Origin: XYD12-FULL-36-8 sp964613805
Lineage (GTDB): Bacteria > Bacteroidota > Ignavibacteria > Ignavibacteriales > Ignavibacteriaceae
Direction of reading: 5' to 3'
Assembly (NCBI GenBank): GCA_964613805.1
Contig: CAZTJF010000013.1
Location: forward strand, 1-64,000
DNA: 64,000 nucleotides
Shown here: in pieces, positions 36,434-47,589 of the stretch
Layout of the letters: the number at the start of each line of letters is the position of its first letter
Position numbering within the stretch: the stretch's first letter is position 1
Notes under the pieces: model-generated
What the model was told of the DNA's origin: nothing
Seen by the model: the letters and a program-made list of their open reading frames with translations, nothing else
The model's database searches: none
Made by a program: the position numbers and the translations under genes

Positions 36434-39400
36434 AGCAAATAATGATTTTGATGATTGTCCTTCTTGTAGTTTTCACATTGATTAACCAATCATTTGCACA
36501 AGAAAGAAGTAAAATCATTGTCCAAGGAAGCGGATTTGAAATAACTCTCGAAAATAAAGATTATAGATTCAAAGACAAAAAGAAGGATCATTTTACAATT
36601 CGGGATTATATCGAATTTACTAATGAATCTAAATCAGGAGCATTCAAACTTCCATCGAGAGATTTAATTGTTGCAATTCCACCTGAAAGCAAGGTTAATG
36701 TTGCGTTTCTATCAGCAACGGAAATTAAGTACAATAATATTTTACCCGCTCTAAATCCTGAAGTTGAAATGATTGATGATTCAACTTATGTCCTAAAAGA
36801 GGTTGAATATTCAGATCGAAGAATAAATTATTATAGAGCTGATAGGATCGAGACTAAAGGTTATTTCTGGCTAAGGGAATTTTACTGCATTCATCTTAAA
36901 ATTCATACACACTCATATGATGAGAAAAGTTCGACTTTAACAGAGCTATCCGATATTAAATTAAAATTTAATTTTGAGAACGATGTTAAGATTCTTCCTT
37001 ACTCACCATTGGAAATTAAATCACCATTTGACGAGAACCTGCGATTGATTTTAGCAAATACAGAGATTGCTGAACAGTTTCGAGACAATCCTAAACTTCT
37101 ATTAAACGATACTACAGGAAATTGGATTAATTACTTTTCAAATTATTTAAAAATTGGAATTGCTAATGATGGTATTTATAGAATTACCCGGAATGACCTA
37201 ATAAATTGGGGAGTAAATCTTGTTGGAATTAATCCCAAAACATTTCAGTTATTTGAATCAGGTGTTGAAAAACCAATTTATGTTTTGGGTGAGTCTGATT
37301 TTTCATTTGATAATGGAGACTATATTGAATTTTATGGAACCAAAAATTATTCCAAAATCTCTCCGCGTGTTATAAATCCCGATAAACAACCATATAATAA
37401 TTATTTAGATAAATACACTGATACAGCATTTTATTTTTTGACTTGGGATGCAACCAATGGGAAACGAGCTAAAGAAAACACAACTTATCAGCCATCCATA
37501 CCGGATAGTCTTACTTATTACACAAGCTTTATCCATTCGGAAAAGAATGAGATGGATGCTTTGTTTTATACATTTCATAATGATTTGGTTGAAAGTCAAT
37601 TTCCTTTTTGGGATACCGGAAAAGGTTGGTATCAGCAATGGCTTGCCACTTGGGCTACACCAGTAAATTTTACTATTTCAGCTGCTGATATCGTTCCAAA
37701 TAAGACAGCAAAATTTTACGGTAAGATTGTTAGCCGGGCTTCATCTGGATCAACAAATGTGCATAGAGTAAAACTTTTAATCAATGGTACTATGATAGAT
37801 TCTCAGGTTACCAGTAGGTTTCAAAGGGTTTTATTACAAGGTTCTATTAATTCTAGCTCAGTAATTTCTGGAAATAATACATTAGGCATAAGTTATGAAG
37901 AAGCCAACGGTGCATCTGGCGGGCAAATGCTCGTTGATTGGGCTGAAGCAGAATATCCACGCTTGCTAAAATTGACCAATAACTCCCTGTATTTTGAATA
38001 TAAGGACCTGACTAATACCGCACTAAAAAAGATTAAAATTGAAAATGTTCTCACTTCAAATTATTTATTATTTAAGGTGAAACCAGAATTTCAACGCATT
38101 ACGGGTTTTGAATTGACAGGAGGGAATTTATACTTTACAGATACGGTGAGTAATAACGATGCATATTATTTGGTAAGACAGGACATTGCCTCTACCCCCA
38201 AGTTTTTTAGTCTTAAAACTTTTGAAAATCTTCGCAGTCAAACTAATCAAGTTGATTATTTAGGGATTTCACATCCTAATTTTCTAGCATCGGTAAATGA
38301 TTATGTCAATTTTATTTCCTCAAATTATTCTGTTACTTCTGGTGTATATTCAGTTGAAGATATTTATGATGAATTTGGTTATGGGTATCCGATAGCGGAT
38401 GCAATTCGTAATTTTATAATTTATAGATTTCAATCCGCACCAACGCCTAAACCCTCGTATTTGGTTTTGTTTGGTGATGCTAATTATGATTATAAAAAAT
38501 ATCGCACAGCATCGCAAGGAATTGTTGGTGGTGGAAATTTTGTGCCCTCCTATGGATTTCCCATAAGTGATCCATTCTATACAGTTTGGGATTCTACGGG
38601 AGCTCGATTACCTCAAATGTATGTGGGCAGAATTCCCCTTAATAAGAACAGTGAAATGGTTTTTTATAAATCCAAAGTACAAAATAATCTTACAATACCA
38701 TTTGATGATTGGAATAAAAGATATTTATTCTTTTCCGGAGGGAGAGCTGATTTTCCAAGTGAGATTGCTCTTTACAAATCAATTAATGATTCAGTGATAA
38801 ATAATTTTGTTAAAGTTCCGCCCCTTGCCGGCAGTTATTATCATTTTTATAAAACGACTAATCCGCTTTCAGACTTTGGCCCCTACACATCCACTGTTGT
38901 AAATAATGCGATTGAAGCTGGCGGAGTTTTTATTTCCTATATTGGGCACAGTGGTACAGCAACTTGGGATAATAGCATCAGCAGCGTTCGGCAGCTAAAA
39001 AATAAAATTAATAGAAACCCTATAATTTCAGATTTTGGATGCTCAACTAATAAATTTGGCGAACCAGATTTAGTTGCATTTGGAGAAAGATTTGTCTTAG
39101 ATCCTGACGGGCAAGCATTGGGATATATTGGTAATAGCGCACTAGGATTTGTATCAACTGCAATTAAAGCACCTGGCAATTTCTATAAGAATGTGATTCA
39201 AGATACGATTTTTCAAGTGGGTAAAGCTCATCTTAGTGCAAAATATTTAATGTTTCAACAATTGGGAAGTTCTAACGTTGTAAATGAATTTTCATTTTCA
39301 AACACATTAATGGGCGATCCTATTCTAAAAATGAAAATACCTTCAAAACCTAATCTTAAAATAAGCAGCGATGATATTCTTTATGAAACAAGTTTGATAA

Positions 39401-41805
39401 CAGATGCTTTAGATTCTATAAAAATAAATATTGTACTTAACAATTTAGGTACTGTGGTTCCTCAAACCTTTAAGGCAGCATTAACTCATTCGTATCAAAG
39501 TTCGGTTGTTGAGTATCTAGAAAAAATATTAAGTTTGCCCAATTTCAAGGATACCATAAGCTTTTGGGTGCAAATAAAAAACAAGCCTGGTCAACATTCG
39601 TTACAAGTATATCTCGATTCGGAGAATTCAATTTCTGAAATTTATGAGAATGATAATGATGTATTGGTTAACTTTAATGTTGCTTCTTCCACAATAAGAG
39701 ATTTATTCATTAATAGGTTTGAGAATCCGAATTTAGACAGCTTGATTATATTAAATCCTTCCACCCGAAGTGAAAAAGCACCGATAATAAATTTTCAACT
39801 TGCAGACAATGAAAATTTCTCAAATTATCAGCCATATAATTTTACAATAGATACTTTTTCTACCAAAATTAGTTTTCAGACACCAATTAATAATAATAGA
39901 AGCTGGCTAAGATATAAGATTGATGATGGAGTAGAGTGGTCAAGTCCTCTTACTTACACCAAATCTTCCGGCTCCAAGTATTATTTAGGAGATCTATATT
40001 CCTGGGGAAAACAGAATCTCTCCAGCTTAAGAATAGTTAATGATACAGTTAGATTAAGCATTGATACTGTTATTATTTCTATCATTTCAGCTGGAAGCTA
40101 CTCAGGACAGTACTGTATAATTTCTAAGAATGGCATAAATCTTTTAAGCAATACTTTCTTCCAAGGCATTGGTATAGTTGTGTTCAATGAAAAAACTTTG
40201 GTGGTGGAATCTTCAACTTATTATGAATTATTCAATAATCCTGCTGGCGTAATAGCTTGTACAAATTTTATAAACTCAATACCTTCCGGTAAATTAGTTG
40301 CTCTAGGTGTTTCTGGGGATGCAAAGAATAATCTGACCACAGCACTTTCAAATGCAGTTATTTCTTTAGGAGGTACACTTTTCCCATCAATCCAGTTCAA
40401 AGCTCCATATGCATTGATTGGGGGAAAGGGTATAAATCCAGCACTAATAAAACAAATTCTTAAAACACCTTTTGAAGGTCCAATTCAACTGGATACAGCC
40501 ATCGTAAAATCCCTTGAATCCGGAGTGTTAGTTTCCACTCAAATTGGTCCTTCTTCCGAATGGAAAAAATTAAAAGTTACTCAGGTGAATCAAAATAATT
40601 CAGAAATTAAGTTCAGAGCGATCGGTGTTAAATTAGATGGAACTGTTGATACATTACCGTACCTTAACTTAGTTTCTAATGAAGCGAATCTGAATTCAAT
40701 CTCTGCGACTACGTATCCATTTATAAAAATTAGAGCCGAACTTAAAGCAGATTCACTTCTAAACTCACCACAACTTTCAAAACTTGAAGTTGACTATAAA
40801 GGCATTGCTGAGCTTGGAACCAATTTCCAAGCTGTTAAACTGAATAAAGATACTGTTGATCAAGGTGAAAAAAGTAGATTAAATTTCTATGTTTATAATG
40901 CTGGTGAAGCAAAAGCAAACAACTTTATGGTTCAGGTTGAAGTAAATCGTCCGGATAACTCCAGCGAAATAGTACTTGAACAATTTATAGATTCTATAGG
41001 TCCAGGTCAGAGAAAATTACTTGGTACCGGATTTATCACTGAGTTTGAAGCTGGAGATCGAGAATACAAAATAAATATTGATCCGCTTGATCAAGTACTT
41101 GAATATTATAATGACAATAATATCTTTTACCAGCCGTTTTATATTAGAAGAGACACAACTAGACCCGTCATACATGTTCTATTTAATGGGCAAGAAATAG
41201 TTGATGGTGATTACGTGCCGAGCAATCCTCTAATTCGAATTGAATTGACTGACCCCTCAACTCTGCGTAATTATAATGCAAATTCTGTATCAATTAAAAT
41301 GGATGATCAGTCAGCAGCTTTGGAAAAAAATGCAGCTCAACTGTCCTATGAGTTCAATGAGAATAATCCTAAACTGGTAGTGGAATACAAACCGATTCTT
41401 GAGGAAGGGGAGCATACTCTCAAAATATTTGCTAATGATGGATTGGGAAATCTTGCTGATACTTCAGCATTACAGAAGCGGTTTATAGTTTCTAATTCAA
41501 CAGCAATTTCAAACGTTTATAATTTCCCAAATCCAATTTCCGAGAATACTAATTTCACATTTGAACTGGCACCAAATCTTCCTTATGAAGTTAGGATTTT
41601 AGTATACACAATTTCGGGTCGGTTGGTTAAAAAATTGATTATTCCTCAGGGAGATTTAAGACCAAACTTCAATAAAATATATTGGGATACTCGCGATGAA
41701 GATGGCGATTTACTTGGTAACGGAACTTATCTCTACAAAGTAATTATGGAAGCTGATGATAAAACAGAAACGTCAGTTCACAAGTTAGCTATAGTTCGTC
41801 AATAG
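36430..41805 (+). CDS. porU: PorU-type C25 peptidase/T9SS sortase, copy 1
   Basis: Secreted, cell-surface protein of 1791 aa. A signal peptide (about residues 1-22) leads to an N-terminal prodomain-like region. A gingipain-type C25 domain (~620-960) carries catalytic His840 (YIGHSGTATWDN) and Cys871 (DFGCSTN). Beta-rich Ig-like domains follow, and a C-terminal T9SS type-A sorting domain starts at YNFPNPISENT and ends GNGTYLYKVIMEADDK. PorU removes the sorting domain from T9SS cargo and attaches it to surface glycolipid. The protein is much longer than Porphyromonas PorU (about 1160 aa). The ATG at 36430 is chosen because the signal peptide begins there; the frame is open upstream inside the GT26 gene. 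Confidence 0.88.
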   Translation: MKQIMILMIVLLVVFTLINQSFAQERSKIIVQGSGFEITLENKDYRFKDKKKDHFTIRDYIEFTNESKSGAFKLPSRDLIVAIPPESKVNVAFLSATEIKYNNILPALNPEVEMIDDSTYVLKEVEYSDRRINYYRADRIETKGYFWLREFYCIHLKIHTHSYDEKSSTLTELSDIKLKFNFENDVKILPYSPLEIKSPFDENLRLILANTEIAEQFRDNPKLLLNDTTGNWINYFSNYLKIGIANDGIYRITRNDLINWGVNLVGINPKTFQLFESGVEKPIYVLGESDFSFDNGDYIEFYGTKNYSKISPRVINPDKQPYNNYLDKYTDTAFYFLTWDATNGKRAKENTTYQPSIPDSLTYYTSFIHSEKNEMDALFYTFHNDLVESQFPFWDTGKGWYQQWLATWATPVNFTISAADIVPNKTAKFYGKIVSRASSGSTNVHRVKLLINGTMIDSQVTSRFQRVLLQGSINSSSVISGNNTLGISYEEANGASGGQMLVDWAEAEYPRLLKLTNNSLYFEYKDLTNTALKKIKIENVLTSNYLLFKVKPEFQRITGFELTGGNLYFTDTVSNNDAYYLVRQDIASTPKFFSLKTFENLRSQTNQVDYLGISHPNFLASVNDYVNFISSNYSVTSGVYSVEDIYDEFGYGYPIADAIRNFIIYRFQSAPTPKPSYLVLFGDANYDYKKYRTASQGIVGGGNFVPSYGFPISDPFYTVWDSTGARLPQMYVGRIPLNKNSEMVFYKSKVQNNLTIPFDDWNKRYLFFSGGRADFPSEIALYKSINDSVINNFVKVPPLAGSYYHFYKTTNPLSDFGPYTSTVVNNAIEAGGVFISYIGHSGTATWDNSISSVRQLKNKINRNPIISDFGCSTNKFGEPDLVAFGERFVLDPDGQALGYIGNSALGFVSTAIKAPGNFYKNVIQDTIFQVGKAHLSAKYLMFQQLGSSNVVNEFSFSNTLMGDPILKMKIPSKPNLKISSDDILYETSLITDALDSIKINIVLNNLGTVVPQTFKAALTHSYQSSVVEYLEKILSLPNFKDTISFWVQIKNKPGQHSLQVYLDSENSISEIYENDNDVLVNFNVASSTIRDLFINRFENPNLDSLIILNPSTRSEKAPIINFQLADNENFSNYQPYNFTIDTFSTKISFQTPINNNRSWLRYKIDDGVEWSSPLTYTKSSGSKYYLGDLYSWGKQNLSSLRIVNDTVRLSIDTVIISIISAGSYSGQYCIISKNGINLLSNTFFQGIGIVVFNEKTLVVESSTYYELFNNPAGVIACTNFINSIPSGKLVALGVSGDAKNNLTTALSNAVISLGGTLFPSIQFKAPYALIGGKGINPALIKQILKTPFEGPIQLDTAIVKSLESGVLVSTQIGPSSEWKKLKVTQVNQNNSEIKFRAIGVKLDGTVDTLPYLNLVSNEANLNSISATTYPFIKIRAELKADSLLNSPQLSKLEVDYKGIAELGTNFQAVKLNKDTVDQGEKSRLNFYVYNAGEAKANNFMVQVEVNRPDNSSEIVLEQFIDSIGPGQRKLLGTGFITEFEAGDREYKINIDPLDQVLEYYNDNNIFYQPFYIRRDTTRPVIHVLFNGQEIVDGDYVPSNPLIRIELTDPSTLRNYNANSVSIKMDDQSAALEKNAAQLSYEFNENNPKLVVEYKPILEEGEHTLKIFANDGLGNLADTSALQKRFIVSNSTAISNVYNFPNPISENTNFTFELAPNLPYEVRILVYTISGRLVKKLIIPQGDLRPNFNKIYWDTRDEDGDLLGNGTYLYKVIMEADDKTETSVHKLAIVRQ

Positions 41806-42115
41806 AGGTTTTTGATTAAATATTTTTGAACTCTACTCCCTAATAAATAGTTTTATCTTAATGGTGATCAGTTTCTATATTCAATCCAATCATTTTTATC
41901 AAAAACCGACCTATATTTATTCTTTTATTCAATTTCAATTCTTTCGCTAAGATTTTGCCATGTCCCAAGAAAAAGGGATTATAACATTAGGTAAAAATGC
42001 TAATTTTGATATTGTTAGTCTTGACAATTTATGGCGACGAACTGAAGTTGAGATCACATAGTCTATAAAGTTAAAATCAACAACTCTTAACAAAAACATA
42101 AAGTTAAAATTCTCT
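41806..42115. other. 310-bp spacer between the two PorU genes
   Basis: AT-rich, with no terminator hairpin. TATTTTTG (41821-41828) and TAATTTTG (42001-42008) match TAnnTTTG but lack a TTG 20 nt upstream. It probably carries a promoter for the second PorU gene, which I cannot place. Confidence 0.45.
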
Positions 42116-45100
42116 ATGAAAAAAATATTCTTTATTGTTTTAACCACATTAGAAGTTTTTTCCCCCACAATAAATATTTTACCGCTACAAAAAGACCGGA
42201 TAACAGTCAGCAAGAACAGTTTTGAAATTGTCCTTGAAAATAGACTTCATAATTTTTTAGATGAGCAAAAAAATCACTTTACAATAAGAGATTATTACGA
42301 ATTTACAGATGAATCTTGTTCGGGACATTTCAAGCTGCCTTCAAGAGAATTAATTATTGCAATACCTCCCGAAAGTAATGTACAAGTTTCTTTAATTTCA
42401 TCAACAGTAAAAGAATACAGGAATATTATTCCCAAGCTTAATCCAGAAATTGTAATGGTAAATGATTCTACAATTGAAATAAAAGAAATTGAATATTCCA
42501 ACAGAAAACCAACAGATGAAAACAATCCTGTCGTTGAGAACAAAGGATATTTTTGGTTTAGAGATTTTTACTGTGTTCATTTAAAAGTAAATACTCATGT
42601 TTATAATGAACAGAATAATTCTCTGGTTGAATTATCAGACATAATGTTAAAAATTGAGTTAGACAAAAATGTAAACATTCTAAAAAACTCACCAATAGAA
42701 GTAAAATCTTCTTTCGATGATAATCTTAAATCATTTATTGTAAATTCTGAAGTAGCTGAACAGTTTCGTGGCAGTCCAACAATTATTACAACCGATACAA
42801 CAGGTAATTGGATTAATTATTCTGCAAGTTATTTAAAAATCGGAACGGGCAGCGACACTCTATACAGAATCACAAAGGATTTTTTTATTCTGAATGGCGT
42901 TAACCCTGAAGGAATAAATCCTAAAACTTTTCAACTATTTGAATCTGGAGTAGAGAAACCGATTTATGTTTCTGGTGAATCCGACCAATCTTTTGATGAT
43001 AATGATTATATCGAGTTTTATGGAACAAAGAATTACTCAAAAATATCACCACGTGAAATAAATCCAAATAATTTGCCATATAACAATTATCTTGACAAAT
43101 ACACTGACACAACAATTTATTTTTTAACATGGGGTGTGCAGAATGGTTTGAGGGCACAAGATATAAATGTTTTTCAACCTTCAATCATAGATACCATGAC
43201 TTATTTTACAAGTTTTACTCATTTGGAAGAAAATCCCATGGATGCATTGTTTTATACTTTTCACAATGATTTAGTTGAAAGCCAATTTCCTTTTTGGGAT
43301 ACAGGGAAAGGATGGTATTGGCGGTTCTTGGCTACTTGGTCTGGTCCTGGAAACTATAATTTTAACATGACTGATATTATTCCAAATAAAACTGCAAGGT
43401 TACTTGCAAAACTTACAAGCAGAGGTTCTACTGGTTCCTTGAATGTGCATCTGCTTAAATTGCTGTTAAACAACGCACTTATTGATTCCCAAGTTGGCAG
43501 TCGTTATCAGCGAATTTTGTTAGATAAAACAATAAGCTCAAATTCCTTGTTAACTGGGAATAATAATTTAGTAATCACTTATGCTGAAAATGCTGGGGCA
43601 TCAAATGGTCAATTAGTGATTGATTGGGTTGAAGCAGAGTATCCTAAGAAATTGAAATTAACGAACAACTCATTATACTTTGAATATAGGGATTTAACAA
43701 CGACTGCACTTAGAATATTCAAAATTGAAAATGTACTGGATACCAACTACCTGCTTTATAAAGTCAAACCAGAACTAAAGCGTATTATTGGTTTTAATTT
43801 GATTGGGACTAATCTTTTTTTTAGTGATACGGTAAGTAACGGTGATGCATATTATCTAATACGTAGAGGTAGTTATTCAGAGCCCAAATTTTTTACACAT
43901 AAATCTTTCTTAAATCTTCGTAGTCAAAACTCACAAGTTGATTATATTGGTATTACACATCCAATTTTTCAGTCCTCAGTAAATGAATATTTGGGTTTTA
44001 TTTCAAACAATTATTCGGTGACAGCAAATCTTTTTTCTGTATTTGATATTTATGATGAATTTGGTTACGGCTACCCAACCCCAGAATCTATTCGTGAATT
44101 TCTAATGGTCAAGTTTCAAAATTCACCGACACCGAAACCTATGTATTTAGTATTATTTGGCGATGCAAATTATGACTTTAAAAAGTATCGCACTATTTCA
44201 CAAGGTATTGTAGGGGGTGGAAACTATGTGCCTTCTTATGGTTTCCCAGTAAGTGATCAATATTATACAATATGGAATTTGACAGGATTACGTTTGCCGC
44301 AAATGTATGTAGGTAGAATACCTTTAAACAGTAATAGCGAAATGAATTTTTATAAATCCAAAGTGCAGAACAATATTATTCAACCTTATGATGAATGGAA
44401 TAAAAAATATCTTTTCTTTTCAGGCGGTAGAGCGAATTACCCGGACGAAATTGCTTTATACAAGTCTGTTAATGATTCCGTAATCAATAATTTTATAATT
44501 CCACCTCCTCTTTGTGGTATATATAAACATTTTTATAAGACTTCAAATCCTATATCTGATTTCGGACCCTATAGTGATTTAGAAATAAAGGAAACAATTG
44601 CCGGTGGAGGCGTTTTCATTTCTTACATAGGACACAGTGGAACAGCGACATGGGACAACAGCATAAGTGATGTTCGGCAATTAAAAAACAGTGTGAATCG
44701 GAATTCTGTTCTTACAGACTTTGGGTGTTCTACAAATAAGTTTGCTGAACCCGATATTGTTTCATTCGGTGAAAGATTTATACTTGATCCGGATGGACAA
44801 GCGTTGGGTTACATTGGCAACAGTGCTTTGGGATTTGTTTCCACAGCAATCAAAGGACCTGGCGATTTTTATAAGCACGTTATTAGAGATACAATGTTTC
44901 AAGTAGGGAAAGCTCATTGGTATGCAAAGAAACTAATGTTTGATCAATTAGGAAATTCAAATGTGTCAGCACAATTTTCAATTGCAAATACTTTAATGGG
45001 TGATCCAATTGTTGAAATGAAGATTCCCAACCTTCCTAATTTGACTATCAAACCATCTGATATTGCATTAGGAAGCAATTTTATAAACGACGCAATGGAT

Positions 45101-47488
45101 TCAATTGAAGTGATTTTATCATTAAATAATTATGGTACTGTAATTCCCCAATCATTCAAATTACTTTTTTCTCACTCCTACAGAGGAGTAGTTTTTCAAC
45201 AGATAGAAAAAACATTAACACTTCCAAAATTCAGAGACACACTCTCATATTGGGTTAAAGTAAAGGAGAAACCTGGACAGCACACCCTCTCAATCAATCT
45301 CGATTTAGAAAATTCCATTTCTGAAATTTATGAAAACGATAATGATTTGAATTTTGAATTCGATGTTGCTTCCACTTTTATAAGGGATATTTTAGTGAGC
45401 CGGATCGAAAATCCACTTCTTGATACTCTAATAATTCTAAGCCCCTCTATAAAATCTTCAGAACCGATGTTGCTAAATTTTCAAATATCAGATAACGAGA
45501 ATTTTAACAATCCATTGCAGACAATTTTTAACTTGGATACCTTTTACACAAAAATCAGTTTCTCAAATCCATCATCCAACAATAGATATTGGCTCCGATA
45601 TAAGTTAAGTGATGGGACAGAATGGTCGAATTCCCTATCCTATTCAAAACTATCTGGGTCAAAATATTTTGTTGATGATGATCATTCATGGCATTATCAG
45701 AGTTTGAAGGACTTAAGTATTAAAAATGATGCTGTTGAAATAAAAACGGATACAGTTACAATTTCCGTGGTATCTGCCGGAGGATATTCCGGTCAATATT
45801 GTATCATTACAAAGAATGGGATAAACTTATTAAGTAACACTTTCTTTCAGGGAATTGGAGTTGTTGTATTCGATGAAAAGACTTTAGCGGTGGATTCATC
45901 GGCATGGTTTGAACTATTCAATAATCTGCCAGGAATAAATGCATGTGCTGAATTCATAAATTCAATACCTCAGAATAAGTTAGTTGTATTGGGTGTTTCT
46001 GGTGATGCAAAAAATAATCCGTCTACGGAACTAAATTCTGCTATTGTCTCTTTAGGCGGGACTCGTTTTCCGGAACTAGAGTTCAAAGCGCCTTATGCAT
46101 TATTTGGGAAGAAAGGTGCAGATTCAACTCAAGTGAAGCAAGTAATTAAAAATCCTAATGAGGGTCCAATATTTTTAGATACTAATATAGTACTTCCATT
46201 AAATTCAGGATTTGTGACAACTTCACAAATTGGTCCATCTTCAGAGTGGAAGAAGCTAAAAGTTTCTCAAACAATTCAAAATGATTCACAAATAAGATAT
46301 AAACCAATTGCAATAAAAAGCGATGGTACCGATACAACTTTAGCTGAATTAGATATAGATGTAAATACCAATGAAGCAGATTTATCTTTTATTTCAGCGG
46401 TAACTTATCCCTATTTAAAAATTATATCTGAATTAAATACCGATTCACTTTTGAACTCACCAAAGCTTATGAGACTTGAAGTTGATTATAATGGCATAGC
46501 CGAGCTGGGAACTAATTATCAAGCAGTTAAATTAAATAAAGACACATTAGAGCAAGGTGAAATAGGAAGGATTTCATTTTATGCTTATAATGTGGGCGAA
46601 TCAAAAGCTGATGATTTTAAGATTGAGGTTGGAGTGATAAGACCTGATAATTCATATCAAAGCATTTTCAATTCAATTATTAATTTAGCCCCTTATCAAC
46701 GACAATTTATTTCGGCTGATTATTTGACGACATTTGAATCTGGAAATAGAACTTACAAAATTAGTATTGACCCAGATAACAGGATTCGTGAGTACTTTAA
46801 GGATAATAATGTTTACTTAACTCCTTTTTTTATAAAGCCGGACACAACAATGCCTGTCCTAAATGTTCAATTTAATGGAAAGGAAATTGTGGATGGCGAT
46901 TTTGTCGAACGCAATCCAACAATAAGAATGGAGCTAAGCGATCCTTCAATACTTCCGATAATTGATACAACTTCAATTGCATTACAATTGGATAATGTTC
47001 CAATTTACTTTGCTCAGAATACAAATATTCTTTCATATGAGTTTAATCCTACAAATCCTAAAATGATAGTTGAGTATAAACCTCTTCTTGAAGAAGGAGA
47101 GCATATTCTTAAAGTATTTGCAAACGATGGATTTGGGAACGCAGCTGATTCTTTAGGATTTCAAAAACGTTTCATCGTTTCGAATGAGAATAAAATTTTA
47201 AATATTTATAACTATCCCAATCCTGTAAAAGAAAACACCTATTTTACTTTTAGATTAACTCAAGTTCCGGATGAAATTAAAATTATGGTTTATACAATTG
47301 CTGGACGCCTCGTTAAAGAGATTTTTAAAACAAGGAGCGAACTTTCCACAGATTTTAATAAAGTATTTTGGGACTGTAGAGATGAGGATGGAGATTTACT
47401 CGGCAATGGAACATATCTTTACAAGGTTTTAATGAAAGCTAGCGATAAAACGGAAACATCTGTAAATAAACTGGCTATTGTCCGATAA
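42116..47488 (+). CDS. porU: PorU-type C25 peptidase/T9SS sortase, copy 2
   Basis: Tandem paralogue of the preceding gene, 1790 aa, colinear over its whole length. A signal peptide-like start (MKKIFFIVLTTLEVFSP) is followed by the same FTIRDYYEFTDES, LPSRELIIAIPPES and NWINY segments. The catalytic dyad is conserved at the same residue numbers, His840 (YIGHSGTATWDN) and Cys871 (DFGCSTN). It ends with the same kind of sorting domain (YNYPNPVKENT ... GNGTYLYKVLMKASDK). Both copies thus seem active. Whether this is a second sortase with different cargo, or a cargo peptidase of the same family, cannot be decided from sequence alone. Confidence 0.85.
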   Translation: MKKIFFIVLTTLEVFSPTINILPLQKDRITVSKNSFEIVLENRLHNFLDEQKNHFTIRDYYEFTDESCSGHFKLPSRELIIAIPPESNVQVSLISSTVKEYRNIIPKLNPEIVMVNDSTIEIKEIEYSNRKPTDENNPVVENKGYFWFRDFYCVHLKVNTHVYNEQNNSLVELSDIMLKIELDKNVNILKNSPIEVKSSFDDNLKSFIVNSEVAEQFRGSPTIITTDTTGNWINYSASYLKIGTGSDTLYRITKDFFILNGVNPEGINPKTFQLFESGVEKPIYVSGESDQSFDDNDYIEFYGTKNYSKISPREINPNNLPYNNYLDKYTDTTIYFLTWGVQNGLRAQDINVFQPSIIDTMTYFTSFTHLEENPMDALFYTFHNDLVESQFPFWDTGKGWYWRFLATWSGPGNYNFNMTDIIPNKTARLLAKLTSRGSTGSLNVHLLKLLLNNALIDSQVGSRYQRILLDKTISSNSLLTGNNNLVITYAENAGASNGQLVIDWVEAEYPKKLKLTNNSLYFEYRDLTTTALRIFKIENVLDTNYLLYKVKPELKRIIGFNLIGTNLFFSDTVSNGDAYYLIRRGSYSEPKFFTHKSFLNLRSQNSQVDYIGITHPIFQSSVNEYLGFISNNYSVTANLFSVFDIYDEFGYGYPTPESIREFLMVKFQNSPTPKPMYLVLFGDANYDFKKYRTISQGIVGGGNYVPSYGFPVSDQYYTIWNLTGLRLPQMYVGRIPLNSNSEMNFYKSKVQNNIIQPYDEWNKKYLFFSGGRANYPDEIALYKSVNDSVINNFIIPPPLCGIYKHFYKTSNPISDFGPYSDLEIKETIAGGGVFISYIGHSGTATWDNSISDVRQLKNSVNRNSVLTDFGCSTNKFAEPDIVSFGERFILDPDGQALGYIGNSALGFVSTAIKGPGDFYKHVIRDTMFQVGKAHWYAKKLMFDQLGNSNVSAQFSIANTLMGDPIVEMKIPNLPNLTIKPSDIALGSNFINDAMDSIEVILSLNNYGTVIPQSFKLLFSHSYRGVVFQQIEKTLTLPKFRDTLSYWVKVKEKPGQHTLSINLDLENSISEIYENDNDLNFEFDVASTFIRDILVSRIENPLLDTLIILSPSIKSSEPMLLNFQISDNENFNNPLQTIFNLDTFYTKISFSNPSSNNRYWLRYKLSDGTEWSNSLSYSKLSGSKYFVDDDHSWHYQSLKDLSIKNDAVEIKTDTVTISVVSAGGYSGQYCIITKNGINLLSNTFFQGIGVVVFDEKTLAVDSSAWFELFNNLPGINACAEFINSIPQNKLVVLGVSGDAKNNPSTELNSAIVSLGGTRFPELEFKAPYALFGKKGADSTQVKQVIKNPNEGPIFLDTNIVLPLNSGFVTTSQIGPSSEWKKLKVSQTIQNDSQIRYKPIAIKSDGTDTTLAELDIDVNTNEADLSFISAVTYPYLKIISELNTDSLLNSPKLMRLEVDYNGIAELGTNYQAVKLNKDTLEQGEIGRISFYAYNVGESKADDFKIEVGVIRPDNSYQSIFNSIINLAPYQRQFISADYLTTFESGNRTYKISIDPDNRIREYFKDNNVYLTPFFIKPDTTMPVLNVQFNGKEIVDGDFVERNPTIRMELSDPSILPIIDTTSIALQLDNVPIYFAQNTNILSYEFNPTNPKMIVEYKPLLEEGEHILKVFANDGFGNAADSLGFQKRFIVSNENKILNIYNYPNPVKENTYFTFRLTQVPDEIKIMVYTIAGRLVKEIFKTRSELSTDFNKVFWDCRDEDGDLLGNGTYLYKVLMKASDKTETSVNKLAIVR

Positions 47489-47589
47489 GAAGTTTTTTTG
47501 TATTCATTCTTACAAAACATTTGGGAGAATCATTTTTTCCTCTTATGTTTTAATCAAACAAAAATTTTCATTCCCGATGGAGATGAATT

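Noticed and set aside
41960..42061. A 33-codon plus-strand ORF between the two PorU genes
   Set aside because: Very short, no ribosome-binding site, and no evidence of conservation.
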